Positions 14,094-27,677 of a DNA stretch of 64,000 bases are shown here, one piece after another; positions within the stretch are counted from its first letter, which is position 1, and each line of letters begins with the position of its first letter. The position numbers and the translations under genes are program-made. Under the pieces are notes generated by a model, which ran no database searches, was not told the origin of the DNA, and was given only the letters and a program-made list of their open reading frames with translations. The stretch spans positions 446,042-510,041 of the forward strand of contig NW_019091373.1 of the NCBI RefSeq assembly GCF_001949145.1, read 5' to 3'. The stretch comes from Acanthaster planci. Taxonomy: Eukaryota; Echinodermata; Asteroidea; Valvatida; Acanthasteridae.

Positions 14094-14834
14094 CAATCCT
14101 GGACAAAATAGTTAGAACACCTTGTGGGAAGCGCGGTGAAAAGATCCCCCCCTCTCCCGCATTTAATGTTCGGTCATTTATTGGACCAAGATTCGACCCA
14201 GCTTACCCAATGCAAAACAACACTGACAGGGGGCGAGGGGGGGGGGGCATGTTCCAAAGAGATTTGTCCAGGATTGTCTCTAAAAAGTCCGCCTAATCCT
14301 AATTCGGAGCGTGTATATCCCGCTCTTAAAAAATGCTGCACGCACGCGTGCGACAACAACCGCAACGGCACGCCACCTCAACTAAGAAAAGGAGAGTCAT
14401 TCACACCCTTTGTCTTTCTTTTTTTCATGGTTAACCGTTGCAATGTTTCATCTGAAACCCAATCAGAAAGTGAAAAGAGACAGACAGAATTGTTTACTCC
14501 TCGTGTAACGATATAGCCCTTCAGACCGAATAAGAAACTTCATTTGAGAGAGATGTGTGCTGAAATTGTGTGGTGCACCGTTCACGATGCGCCCAACTTA
14601 TGCCATTTTCAGTGGCCAGCTTGCCTCTTGTTGCTGATACCTGCGAGCAGCAATCCCGTTCGCGCAAATTTACTATCGGACTTTTCCACTAAAAAAATCC
14701 CGTATCGATGGGTGATCATTACCCATAGCTGTTCAAGGTTGCGGTCATTTATTGGACTGAGCTTGCGCAATGAGAAACAACACTGACAGAGGGCGAGGGG
14801 GGAGGCATGTTCTAAAGAGATTTGTCCAGGATTG
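14094..14834. mobile_element. TA-flanked TIR element with an internal end duplication
   Basis: The element begins CAATCCTGGACAAA (14094-14107) and ends with the exact inverse TTTGTCCAGGATTG (14821-14834). A TA dinucleotide sits on each side (14092-14093 and 14835-14836), as expected for Tc1/mariner-type integration. The last ~95 bases (14743-14834) are also present as a direct repeat at 14172-14277, including the same terminal TTTGTCCAGGATTG. No transposase frame is seen, so it is non-autonomous. Confidence 0.65.
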
Positions 14835-14836
14835 TA

Positions 14837-16372
14837 GCATCCACTGGTTATTTCATGAACTTTACGTGCAGAGATTTATTTACCTGCTCGGTTTTCCTGC
14901 CTTTTTTCAAGAAGGGAAGTCAAAATGATAATGGTTGCGAGCCTTGAGTGTCTACTACTCCAAATGACTCGTATACCATACAAGCTGCATGATTGCGCCC
15001 CCTTCCAACAAATTTTAGTCACCTATATTATAATGCGTATTTCTCAGTCGGTACAGGTGTTCACCGAACATCAAATTATCAAATATGGTACATGTATATT
15101 ACACAAACTATTCAAGTTCAAAATAAAAGATGTGAGCCAAAAACTAAACTTCAACACTAAGAATTTGTCATACAAAAAATTTCAGGGCTTATTTTACTTT
15201 CACTTGGTTAACTGTGATCCATATTTTTATCAACTTTACAAAAATAACACACTTGTAATTTATTGTAATTTGGTTTTATTGCAAAATCAAAAAGAGCCAT
15301 TTTTACATACTCACGGCTGAGTGATACAAGTCTCTGTTTTAAAAGTTATATAAACCAAGAAACTAGAGACTGTGTGTTCTTGTTTTTTTTTATGATAGTG
15401 TTTTGGGTAAAGTTTAGAATTTCAAAGACGAAATACAAACAAACAAAAAGCAAAACCAAGTTCCATTTACACCCCACTTTCAGTGAGCATTCAGTGTTGC
15501 ATCCAGGGTCTTTGGTGTTGTAAAATTGAAAATTTATAGTTTTAAGCAGTATCCTGCAATGTTATACATGTAAAAGTATATAACAAAATATGAAAGTACT
15601 AAACAAGTATAATATCTCAACAAGTACTGTGGAATAGCTTCAAAATTTAAATACAATTTGTCATGCAGAGGATCCCACCCCAAACCCCCATCGCCGGATT
15701 TTTTTTTGTACGGAGTCTAAATCTACAGGTTAGAAGACCCCCTATCACCTAGGGGCCTTAATTTGCATGCATGCTTAAGGACAAAACAACAAGATCTTAA
15801 ATGGCTTCAAAACGGAGACTACTACATTCAGAACCCCCCCCCGGCAAACAAAAATTTCCTGAACCCCCCGTCAAAAATCCTGGCTCCGCTCCTGATTTAT
15901 GTATGTCTTAGATTTATTCTTGGGCAAGATCCATTTACATGCAATTAAACACATTTTAAAACTGTTTTGTACGCTTTATATATATCTTTATATATCTATA
16001 ATTTGTATACAAAAAGTGTCATCATTTGACTATAAAACACACAACAAGATTATCAATTAGCACATATTTTGAAAAGTTATTGCAGTCAACAATTTGGCAA
16101 TAGGACAAATTTCAGAATTTTTTTAAAAACTATACATCACATACAGTGCAAAGCACACGACTTGAAAAACAGAGTGATCTCATTAAAAATGGTTTCAAAT
16201 GTAAATACAAAATGCCACAAAAAATTATTGATCAAGGGGTCGAGTTGCTTTAGGAGTACATATTCAAATCAATGCTATACATGTATACATATGGAGTAAA
16301 TTATGGCATTCAGCATTTATCCACTTTCAATAACAAAGAACAGAAATCCAAACAGTAAAACTGCTCCCGTGA
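14837..16372. other. 3' flank of phosphatase copy B
   Basis: No gene is seen. From about 15260 rightward the sequence is related to the 3' flanks of copies A and C and is probably the 3' UTR of copy B. A minus-strand AATAAA is present near 15257. The part at 15660-15900 has C-rich runs ending in CCTGGCTCCGCTCCTG, a typical end of interspersed repeats in such genomes. Confidence 0.4.
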
Positions 16373-19300
16373 TTACAGCCAGGCTTCTGGGCCATGCTTG
16401 TCTTTGATGAGCAGCACTTCGTCAATCACTTTCCCATGCTGCATGATCAAAAAGGTTAAAAAGAAAAAAAAATGTTTTTGAGGGTCACAGAAAGATGTTG
16501 GGAAAGGGGCAAGGTAGTAGTCCGGTTGGTGAGGGTGTACTTTGCTTGCTGATCCTAATTGAATCCAACCAAGTCCTTAAATGTGTTTGGATTACACCTG
16601 CTCATGTCTAGTTGGTCTCGTGGGGTTTCCCATGCAACTATACCATGGGGTTATTTCCACACATAGAATTGAACTTGCTTCCTGAAATCCTCTTCTTCAA
16701 ATCTGGAATCTCAGATCAGTAATCAAGCGCTTATCTGTCAAACAATGCAGGTATAGGGTCACAACCAGACAGTGGCAGAGTCCATTTTTCTCCACACTAC
16801 TAATTAAGGTGTAAAAGGGAGGGTCATCAGAAGCCCTAATTAGGAACTCACTGCTGACAGTGGCATATCCCATGATGTGGAGGGGAAGGGGAAATAAGTC
16901 CCCCCTCCAACATAATGTCAAATATTGTGCTATTAATTAAAGGCATCAGCCATTGAAGCAAAGTACAACCACTTTTCTTGAGGATGAGAATTCTCTTACT
17001 GATGGACCAAGTTATGGAGGACAAATAAGACCTTTGACTAGATGGCAGCTTTTGGTTTGTGTCTCCAAAAACAGGAAACCCTGACAGACTACCTGATCAT
17101 CTGAGATTTGTTGCCAGGTCAGATGGGTTCCGTTGATCACATGCATCAATGTGAAACCATAGTCAAGGGCTCGGAAAGCATCCCATGGCCTTGGATGAGA
17201 GAACAAATCATGGCGCGATTGGCACCCCTGCCGTACAAAGAAAAACAAAGACAAGGCAGAAATATGAGAGGTTAAGACTCTTATCAAGTGTGTACAGGTA
17301 CATAAATTGGAATAATTAAGAAAGTCCTGTACTGTTTCAAACAAAATAATTAAAAGTGGTTTTCGTTATGTTCCTTTTCTTAATGCCATTATCATCCACC
17401 ACTTACCGCTGACCCAGTGGTGATGTGCACAGGTGCCTTAGGATTTGTGTACGGTGCCTCTGTACTGCCATTGTAAACCTATCAAATAGGTACAATTTTT
17501 GAATACATGAATCATCCTACACCGATACTTCAGTTTCTTTGATGAAACATGAAACAGTTTCCCCCACTGAAGTATTAAATGCTAGAAACTATGCATAATT
17601 GCAGAAATTTGGGATCCATTTTTTGTGTCACTGTCACATCTGACATATGATTTTGTAAGTTTAGAACACATTTTCTAATTTCAAATTAATAACAAAGGTC
17701 AGATGTAACAGGGACACGAAAATGTCACACTTTTGGACCCCTACTTTCTGGAATTACCCCCCGAGGCAAACCACTTAGTATACTGCACTGAGGATGTATA
17801 TATTAGATTCTTCCTTTCTGGTGATTGATGCTATGCGAAATGAAATCAGCAATGTAGAGTCCCTACAAAACTCTCTAACAGAGACATTTTGGCAACTCTA
17901 AGCTTCTGTACCTTTTCACGATAGACTGGCCACAGTCTCTCATAGTTATGTTCATGAGCCCAGATCTCCATATCAACACCTGTAAAAGTTAAGGGCATTA
18001 TAAAATATTTCCTTAAAAATTTGTTCCACCTTTTCACCAAAAACAACTAATTTTACCAGCTCATTTTTAAAACAACTCTCCAGTTTTTCAACTTTGTTTA
18101 AAACAAAATGCAGACAAATATTAGAGATCTTATTTTCACATTTGGAGTGACTTACCATGCTTGTAAAATAAATCCTCCAAAGCCGCTCGAACCTATCAAA
18201 GGAATGATGAAAAGAGTAAGTAGCTGCCTTGTAATTTTGGAAAACTTCACAAAGAAATAGAAAACAAGCTAAGTAGTGGACTATCTATCCATCCAAAAGT
18301 CTTGCTTTTTGATTCCAGAAAATTGTATACTGACCATTTCACCATAAATGTTTCTAATAATAATCATACTCCTTTCCAATAAGGAATTGGCCAAGTAGTT
18401 ATCACATGGACAAACTGCATTCTGATCTTTTTTATTCTTCCAAAACCCATGCTGGATTTCAAACAGTATGTGCTAGAACTCTACACACAGCCACAGGGAA
18501 CAGCTGCTACAGACTTTTCAAGAAAGTAACATCATTGTCTTCAAACTGATATTTGTTTCTTTCAAACTTGTGTCTTTGCTTTTGGGTTGAAAGGGAGTCT
18601 CCAAGTATGTAATATCATCTTATGAAATTGGATCTAATCTTACCACAGCTATCAAGGCCCTTGAACTTGTAAGTCCAAGGAACTGTCCCAAGCACTCTGG
18701 ACAGAGCCTAAATAACACATGTATACTCTCAAGGATGATCTCCATATCACAGCCTTTGCTTTCTCATCCTGGATCTACTGACATCAAAACTATAAGAAGT
18801 CACATTTCATTTCTGATCTCTCATTCAAGTTATCCAGCTAGTCAATGAAAACTAATATACTCCCTGTGAGGTATACTCACGAGGCTACCATTTTTGTTAC
18901 AATCATCACCATCAAGGTCTGAGCAATACATCGGCCGATGTCCCAGTGTTATGATCCAGGGATGTTGGGTTCTGTTCTTTGGATCGCTTGCTTCCTAAAA
19001 GAAAATCATGTTTCAGACAATTGCAGCCAGTAGTTAAATGACTGACCTTATCTTTAACTGTATTAGGTCTGGCTCAGATCACCAATACACCATATGCACA
19101 AAAAAACTTATAAGAAAATGGCACTTGAAAATTGTGGAGGGAAAGGTTTTATTCTTTTAGAGGCTCCAGCCTTAAAAAAAATCAATACAGGAGCAATTCC
19201 TGCAACAAGATGCATGTCATCAAGGGTGAATCCGGGGGGGACCAACGAGGGCCAAAACACCGACCTCCATCCATTTTTTTTAATCCTACGAAGAAGGCAA

Positions 19301-22300
19301 TTTTTTCCATTTCTCTTCTTTCAAGAAGCATACAAAGCCCTAAACTTAACCTCAACCCCACAGAAAGGCCATAAAAGGATACACGGAAGGGAGTCCAGTT
19401 TGCTGTTTCCTCGCCTTCCACCGCTGCTGCCCAGGTTCAAATCCCATCAATGTCTACATGGAGTTTAGGTTTCATTCCAAACCAGATGCCGTGGGTTTCC
19501 CTGGGTACAATTATCTGGATTTTCTTCCTACCTTTAAAACTAAACATTTCCTTGTTTCTTCTTCATTGTGAGGGCCCAAATGATCAGCTTATCCTCATTC
19601 ACAGATTGCAATAAATGAAAACTTTTCACATTTATTGGCCACCCTGAAAAGTTTAGCCACCCCCCATAAAATTATGTACTCAATCCATCCTTGCTTGTCG
19701 CAGAAACATCTCTGTTTTAGACTGCTTACAGGCTCTTCCTGAGTAGTGCTGAGTCACCAGTGTGACGTTAAGTTGCGAAACTCTGGGTGAAAAAAATGAG
19801 CTACCAAATACCTTGAGATCTTCTTCCAACCACTTCAACTGGTTGACCTTTGTCTGCTTGGAATCTTCTAGGAAGAAATACACCTCAGTTGAAAACACCA
19901 CAAAGTGAACTGGTCCAATATTCCAGCTAGAACAAAAAAGGGAGTTGGAAAGATCATATCAAGATCTACCTCAAATTCCATGCAGGAAGCTTGGGAAAAA
20001 CTCATGCCCTGACTTGCATGAAAAATGACCTTCATCCATTTTGGTCTATTTATTTATGTTGAGAAACACTTAGTGGAAGACACGTATGAGGCTTCAAAAT
20101 GCAGCAACACATTTTGAGTTTTGTTAGCTTGGGCCTCGATCACTTTTCAAGATAAAAGCAGAAGATGAAAGAGGATGTTATCAGAAAAAAAGTGACTGCT
20201 TATGAGTTTGACTAGTGGCCATCAAAGTAGACGGTTTTCTTGTGGAAATCATATTCTGGAATCAATGATCTATACAGCATTAACAAATTTACACCTATGG
20301 GTTCTCTGAACGTGCAAGGTCCTTTTACAAGCAATAATGTCCCATTTGGGTAAAACACCACAGTTATGTACAACTGGTTTGCAAGCCCAAGGCATGTAGC
20401 ATGCATGACTTTTTCCCTTTCATTCAAGGGTAGCTGCAATCAATTTTTGTGATTAAAAAACCTCCAGAATGCACCTCTGTGCCTCAGTTAACCTTATTTT
20501 TAACTTCTGTTTCTATTTTAATGCCTTTTTGGCTTTTATGTTAATGAGTATTTCCATATGAGCAAAACTGTGATGCCATCTTAGGAAGAAGCCTCAGTGT
20601 TACATTGGTTTGCACAAAAAATTGTAGATTTCCCTGGGCTTAGTTTTCTCTTCTTTGTTGTTTATGTGTGTAACAATTAGAAAGCGTCAATCCCTCTCTC
20701 AGAAATGTGTTCAGTTTGTAAATTCTGGATTCACAATTTGAACAGAAACACCTATGCACTGAACCTAGTCTTCCCTATATAATTTCAAAGCAACAGTGCC
20801 CTCAGCTGTCTGGAAAAGTATGGATAATTTCAATTGTTTAAAGCATGCACTTTTCAGTGCATTTAACCAACTTGAAATGTAAAAGAGTTTTCATACATTG
20901 AGGAAGAGTGCAAAGATGCAGAAAAATTGTGTCGAATGAAAATTCATTGCAGCTGTACTTTAAAGGGAAAAACCCCAGCAAGACACACACACACACATAA
21001 GTGTGTATTTGCCTGCAACTGGGGACCCCCTATTGTTCCTCTTTTGTTTGTACTTTAACTTTTTTANNNNNNNNNNNNNNNNNNNNNNNNNNNNNNNNNN
21101 NNNNNNNNNNNNNNNNNNNNNNNNNNNNNNNNGAATGCAGAAACAAACTCATACACACTCCAAAAGAATTCCCATCCCCACATCCAGTGAAATGAAAGAG
21201 TGGAGCCCTTTACAAAGACTAGGAGTTCCTCCTGCAGATGGATTCGTCTGACAACTGTACATCACATGTACTACAAATCCACAGCCACTGGCCAATCGCC
21301 TGCTCCCTGTTGTTGAAAAGCCTCAAGTTTTTGTTGTGTGCGCCAAGTATGAGCCCATATGCACAAATAACACAACATTTCTGATGAGTTTTACTGGAAT
21401 GTAGCATCCTCGCATGGGTACAGGGTACCTGTTTGGTAATTACTTTGAGCCTCTCTCTGCTCTGCAAATGAGGGGATACTTGTTCATGAAGTGGGTAAGA
21501 TTTTGCTGCTTACCTATACCACAGATTCTGGTTGGCTTCATAGGATGGCATGGTGAACCGATTCTTGTAGTGGGAAAAATTACTGTTGGTATGCCAAATA
21601 AAATGTCAGTTGCTGAATAATTCAGTTTAAACAGACTCCAAAACTATTTATAGGACTGAATTGCAATGATTTTACACAAATTCAGGTGTCTTAATTTTAC
21701 CAGGTGTTTTGAACCAGTGCTGTCCTTACTGCTAAGGTTTTCCCAATCATGGTGCATGGGCGTCACCAGGATGTTTTTTGGGGTGGGGGGGTTGACAATT
21801 AAGTACTCATTACCAGTAAACTGACAACTGTCAACAGTGGAACAGGGTCAATCCTCAGTATTTTTGAGCTAATGCTGATTTTCATCCCCTTTCCAACTTT
21901 TTTATGTTCTCTCAATTGTCCTTTTTTCCCTTTGATTTTTCCTTTTCCCTTTTAGGGAAGGTTCACTAACGTTACATTGGGATTCTGACGTAATCAGCGT
22001 GATTCATACAGCTTGAAAACAATGTACTGAATATAAAACACTGGCAGCTATGGATCACACGTCTATTTATAGTTACACTTACTAGGCAACTTCATGGTTA
22101 CCAACTGCTGTCATGTAAGGCACGTAAGCTGCAACCGACTCAATCTGGCGCATAAACTCATCTCCCACTTTGCCTTCATTGTAGTTGAAGTTGTAGGCGA
22201 AGTCCCCTGGGGAAAAATATCAACATGTAGGCATCTAGCCAGATGATCAGAACATCTCTTGAAGGTCACATTATGTACGAAATACAAAGCCAAGTTTGGG

Positions 22301-25138
22301 GTTTAATACTGCAATGACATTGTGAATTGTCAACAAGATCTACTTTTTCCCAAGATCCTTTGCCAGGTTACATTGTTATTTGCATACAATTGTGTTCCAA
22401 AGTGTTTCAGGTGGATATTGTACCCGATATTGTTTTGTTGAAAGTTCCAAAGAGCTCAGATTGCCTAACGGCTGTTTTACAGCCCAATAGTGTTTAAAGT
22501 GCTTTGATAGACAACATTCTAGGACAAAGTACCTATCATATTGTTGCGACATCATGTGCCACCATTTTTGTCAAGACTGACCAACACACTTGACTAACAT
22601 ACTCACTACTGCATTGGTCCAATGACCTAAACATAGGACAGGACAGCTCTAAATCTTTTTCGTTAGCATTTGTATCACATGCCATATACCAGGGAGCTTG
22701 GATCCTACAGTATCATCATAGCATAGGTTAAAAGTGGAACTCACCAACGTGCAAGATGGCATCATACTGTCCTCCCTGTGCTCCGACTTGCAAGCGACCC
22801 AGAGACTGAGGATTCACATTGCCCATGTCCCCGTAAAGGGCCAAGTGAGGGCTCCAGTTGCTACCATCCCGAAGCGCAGGGAAGAAAAACAGAGGGCTCC
22901 AGCCCTCGTCACTTCCACAGCGATAGACTAAGTACGAAACAGATGTTTGGCATAATCTGTCAAGTTGCACAGCTGATCCATTGCATTGCACTCACTCAAG
23001 CCTAAAACAAATTTTAACTTCCAACTTTTTAACTATTCCAGAAAATCTTGAGCAACAAAGTGATTTGCTGATGGCAGGAGGGTCGATAGATTGTACCACA
23101 AGGTCAACTAACTGTGTAAACACCCTACGAAAACCTTAACAAGTTGATTTAAATGTGTAAGAATATCCAATTGAATTCTGTACCATGATTTCAAATCTGT
23201 CTGCTTTTTTTAGGAGGGGTGCTTTGATCAAGTATAATTTTCAATTTTTTTTATAGGTGTGCAAATATATGTAATTGGGACTGACAATGCTTTTGGACTG
23301 ATATAACTTTGGTAAACCTTGGCTTGAAATTATTCATTTTATCACTCCTCTTCATTTGATCAACTTGTACTTTTTAAAACTCGAAAGCCACTTCCAAGAG
23401 GTCTGCCAAACTAATGAAGTGACCGCCACCTACATGCTGTTCACAAGCAGCTTACCATACTTGGTTCCTGGTTCCAGACCTGTCAGTGTCACACGATGAA
23501 TGAACTGTGCACGATGTAGTGACCCACCATCAACAAACTTAGTGCTGGATCCTATGGCATTGTTACTGGGCTGCACCTTCCCATACTGGACAACCGATGG
23601 AGTGTCATTAAAAGTGCTCCACGTGACAATCATTTCTGTCACATCACCTACAAATACAGAGATTAACTTGAATGGAATGCTTGAGCACACGTGAATGGAT
23701 GTTGTAAACGGATTTGATAGTTCAAATCATAGGAGGGCAGAAGTCCTTTCGTGATCAGATTGGATACATTGTACAGTGTGCCTCAAAGAACCTACTTTCC
23801 AGCTTTATGGTTGACCTCCAACATTCTTTAGTGTTGCAGTTATTCATTCATCCCTTTTTGCTTATGTGCAATATGGGCTGCCATTTGCTGGTCAACTGCT
23901 GCTAAAAAATGTGTCTGCCATAGGACGAGGATTGCTGTTTGTCCTTACCAGATCAAGCCTGGCGATACAAATTTCAGAAGTACATTTTCAACAGAAAACA
24001 AATCAGGGGTAAAAAATAAACTTGTTAATGAAACCCTCTTAATTTATTCTACCATTTATCATATTCTTTCCCTCAAGAGGCACTTTTATTTTTGAACCCC
24101 ATTACTAACAATACACAAAACAAGGTCTTCAACTAGCAAAACTGTTTGCCAAGAATTATCAAAAAAGATAGAAAAACCCAGTGCTACTGTGCACAGAAGT
24201 TATAGAAACCTCTAATGATCAAAACAATTAATGGAGCTGCCATGGGCCCCAAAAGTATATCAGCCCACTTGATATACTTGGAAGTATGAATTGTTTAATT
24301 TTCTTAGATATTTTTCAGTCATCATTCACTTACGCAGGACTTTTATTAGATTTAGATCTGGAATTCAATATCATACGTGTAATTGCAGCCTATTTTGATC
24401 TCGTAAGAGTTACTAGTCCCTTATTACCATTCAAAATATAAAAACCAGGCCTAGCCTGTCACTAGGAATTTAAGAGGGGAGGGAAATGCATAAGAGTTTT
24501 ATCATTTATGATAGGCCTCCATAAGTTACAAAGGAGGAAGATGTATGAAGTAACCAGGCTGACACTATCGATCAAAGTTACTTTACTAGGGGTTGCTTTT
24601 TAAGAAGATTCTTTCCTAGACGTTTTAAGCAGATTCCTTAGAGGTTGAGTACCCTCTGATTCTTTTCAGCCTACCACTTATACGAGAGTTATTTTTACAT
24701 AGTGCAACTTGCCACTTTCACAATGAAAAGCTTCAAATCTCAAGATTTCTTCAGTTTCAGTCATGTCTCGGATGATGTCACTAAAAAGAAATCAGCGAGT
24801 ATTATCAAGCATGTAAAAAAACTGCGACTGCTGTGTGCCCAACCTCCTTAGAAAATAACTCAAGACACAAAAATGATCCATACTTTTCAGTTACAACCCA
24901 CAAATTAACACAATCGCCCAACACCGACCCTACAAGGTTACAACTTATAGTAAAAATGTCTGTGCGGCGTGCGAGCTGCCAAAAATGCGAAAACGAAAGG
25001 AATCAGCGCTGATCCGGACGTAGGCCTACCTGTGGCTGACAGATGAACTTGTTCAGGTTGGGACATCAGCTGGCCATCTATCCCTACTATCAGAAAAACA
25101 CTAGCAACCAAAATTTGGAAACCAAAGATGCCCGTCAT
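16373..25138 (-). CDS. ACP7: Purple acid phosphatase, ACP7/PAPL type, copy B (12 exons, complete)
   Basis: Exons, 5' to 3' on the minus strand: 25030-25138, 23456-23647, 22745-22927, 22083-22206, 21514-21582, 19812-19926, 18881-18994, 18156-18192, 17912-17979, 17407-17478, 17093-17227, 16373-16438. Exon lengths are the same as in copies A and C, and the product is 427 residues with no internal stop. The signal peptide (residues 1 to about 23) and all metal-site motifs (GDMG, GDFAY, GNHE, GHRP, AHEH) are kept. Differences: Val follows GNHE; the NAT sequon of exon 2 is lost (NAI); the region after GDFAY reads NFNYNEG instead of A's NFDDNDG; exon 8 ends YKHG instead of YKYG; exon 12 starts with His. 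The assembly gap 21067-21132 lies inside intron 5, so the coding sequence is unaffected. Likely a secreted acid phosphatase like copy A. Confidence 0.93.
19390..19570 (+). repeat. Degraded SINE-like fragment in intron 6 of copy B
   Basis: An RNA polymerase III B-box-like word, GGTTCAAATCC (19434-19444), is followed about 45 bases later by a GGGTTTCCCTGGGTAC...GGATTTTCTTCC stretch. That stretch resembles the conserved central part of tRNA-derived SINEs found across invertebrates. The A box and ends are not clear, so this is a decayed copy. Confidence 0.4.
21067..21132. other. Assembly gap (66 N)
   Basis: This run of N lies in intron 5 of phosphatase copy B. A (CA)n run sits about 75 bases before it, at 20982-20997, which may have contributed to the gap. 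A second, single ambiguous base is at 25528. Confidence 0.99.
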
Positions 25139-27677
25139 TTTTGTCTGTGATTAATACTTTTAAAGACGAAGATCCTGCACACCGTTTCTCCTCCAGGTCT
25201 ATGATTTTACTGTACTTTTACACCCACGACTCACAATGTTGAAGTATGTCAGGTGCAAGTCACATGAGCACATACAACGCGTGTGGCTGTGGTCGGTGCA
25301 TGCTATGCACCGCCCCTCAAATTGTTGGCAAAGAGTACCCGCCAAGACCTTTTCATCCACGTGACTGGATTGCGCTAAATGTGTTACAAACAATACCACC
25401 GCCTTTGGCCACGGTGATCGCATATGGGTCCAGTCCACTAATTCAAGCCCCATTGAAAACAGTGTAAAATCAGCACCGTTCAGGACCCAATTTCTGAAAC
25501 ACAAATGAAATTCATGTCTGGTCACTTNCTCGGGCACTTACGATCATTTTTCAACCGTAGTTTTTAGCCCTTCTGCCCTCATAATGAAAGCTCAAAGACC
25601 CAGGGAGTTGATCCTGGCGACGATTTACACAATCTCACCATTTTGGGGGCCAAACAATCTCCTTTTTCAAAAGATACTGTGGGGGGAGGCACTTTTAATG
25701 CTAATGAGCTGGTCAAAAATTCTCACTTGAATTAGTGGTCTGCACCCATATACTTTTGGCAGCTTCAACCACGTACATGTACAAGCGCACGTGCAAACCC
25801 TGCTGCATGCTTGATTGGTTTATCTTGAACAAGTAGATTACCATCGCAACACTATCCACATTACCATCACCGTCACATCGCGGCCTTGCACGATTGTGAC
25901 ATCACAAAAAAGGGCCCGTTGATATATTTGTAGCATGCATAACCTATTGACACTGAACATAACCCACCGAGCATCAAATTGCTTTCTTTCTGAACTGCAG
26001 CGGTAATATGGTTAAGCTTGCCACAGAGTTTTAAATTTACCATAAATTCACAACATGAAAGTTCGATTGGGCAACAATGGAGGTTTCTGCAATCCACTGC
26101 ACTAAGCTCATACCGTATAATGAAGATGACATCATTTGGAGGAGATACCCTCATTGGTACAATTTGATTATTTTTTTCACTGCAATGTCTGGGGTGTATT
26201 TAGGGGGCTTGGGGCTTACGCCCCTCCCCCAAAAAAGACAGAAAAAAGAAGAAGTGGGAGGGGAAGGAAAAGACGAGGGGTCGTACTGCCTGAAACTACA
26301 CCACAGTGTGCGTGGAATCCAAAAAATTCCTGGGGCATTTAAGCGGGCCCCGGACCCGACGCCGTACGGCTTTGCACTAGCACTACGCGCTCATGGGCAT
26401 TATACCACTGCCGTTTTATTTTTTTTCCAGGCCCCCGTTTCAGAAGATTCTGAATCCGCCCCTGAATCTTACGGAATCAACTTGTTTCGTGAAGATTTGG
26501 AATGGAACATTCTGATTAGGTTCCATTTGAGAAAGCGCGAGCTACATGTAATCTCTGTTCTTGAACTTGGATCTCTACTGGATGAGTGGGCACGTTGCAG
26601 CAATGTGCTCATTTATTCGGTGCGTTCTTCCCGGAAAGCCGAGCACGCGGAAAAAATGAGACCGTTACACCGGAGAGGTGCTTTGCAGCTTTGTGGTTTG
26701 TGCACTCAGTTATATGTTAATTAGAGGATTATATACTTGGTGAGGTATCCCCAAACAATAATAACACGCTTTATTTAAGCGTGTGCCTAGCCTGTGTCCA
26801 ATCGAGTTGCCATACTTTCCTATGCACATGTAGCGTAAACAAACCGTGACCTCATTATTTTACAGGTCTACAAAAAGTTCTTGAGGACATGTTTTGTAAA
26901 ACAGTATACTATTTCCACTCTATTGTCACTTGTATTATTGCAAAAATCTGGCACAGCCATTTTTAATTCTAATGACTGAGTAATACAAGTCTCTATTTCA
27001 TAAGTATCAAATTTCCTTATTAACCCAGATTTCAGTCAGCATCCAACTGAGACTCTGGTCTTCTAAAGAATTACAAAATAATTTTAAACAGTAGTCTGCA
27101 ATGCTTTTATATTTGTACAAGAACATGTAACAGAAAATTAGTAAGGAGGTTTTTAAATTCTATAAGTATTCTTCTGGAGTAGCTCCAAACTTTTCACTAA
27201 TCAGCATAAAATGAATGTATATTTCAAATTAATTCCTATGGAAACTTCGTTCAAACACAAATTTTTTTTGCACAACTGTATTTAATATTTTTTACAATTT
27301 ATATCACAAAAGATGTTATTCATTAGCACAATATTATCAAATAGCATATTTCTGAATAGGTATCACAGTAAACAATGGGTCAAAAATACAAATTTCAGAT
27401 AGATTTTTCAAGTATAGGAATAAAATACATTGCAAAGGATGGAATTTGTAAAACAGTGTGATCCCTAATGCTTTCAAATGTCAATAAAATGACAATAAGA
27501 AATTACAAAATGCTTGATCAAGAGGATTCTGTGGGTTTGAAGATTCAAATTGCTGTTATCCATGTAGATGGAAAAACATACAGCATCCAGCCTCCATATT
27601 TGTCTATTCTCAAAAACCAAAAAAGACAGCGAACAGAACAAAAAAGCCAAACCAAACAGCAAAACTGCTCCCCAAGA
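25139..27677. other. Spacer between copies B and C
   Basis: The right-hand 800 bases (from about 26880) resemble the 3' flanks of A and B and probably hold the 3' UTR of copy C. A minus-strand AATAAA lies within a small hairpin at about 26763-26785. At 26180-26465 there are G/C-rich words (GGGGGCTTGGGGCTTACGCC, AATCCGCCCCTGAAT) typical of small transposon ends. The 215-codon frame crossing this segment is judged spurious. No gene is called. Confidence 0.4.

Noticed and set aside
14124-14516. 130-codon plus-strand frame
   Set aside because: It lies inside the TA-flanked element and includes the directly repeated end with its G run. Not protein-like.
19094-19468. 124-codon plus-strand frame
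   Set aside because: It lies in intron 6 of phosphatase copy B and runs into the SINE-like fragment. Low-complexity and repeat-derived.
26077-26724. 215-codon plus-strand open frame
   Set aside because: It crosses repeat-like G/C runs and an AATCCGCCCCTGAAT transposon-end word, has no domain or even composition, and no plausible splice or start context. Judged a chance frame.
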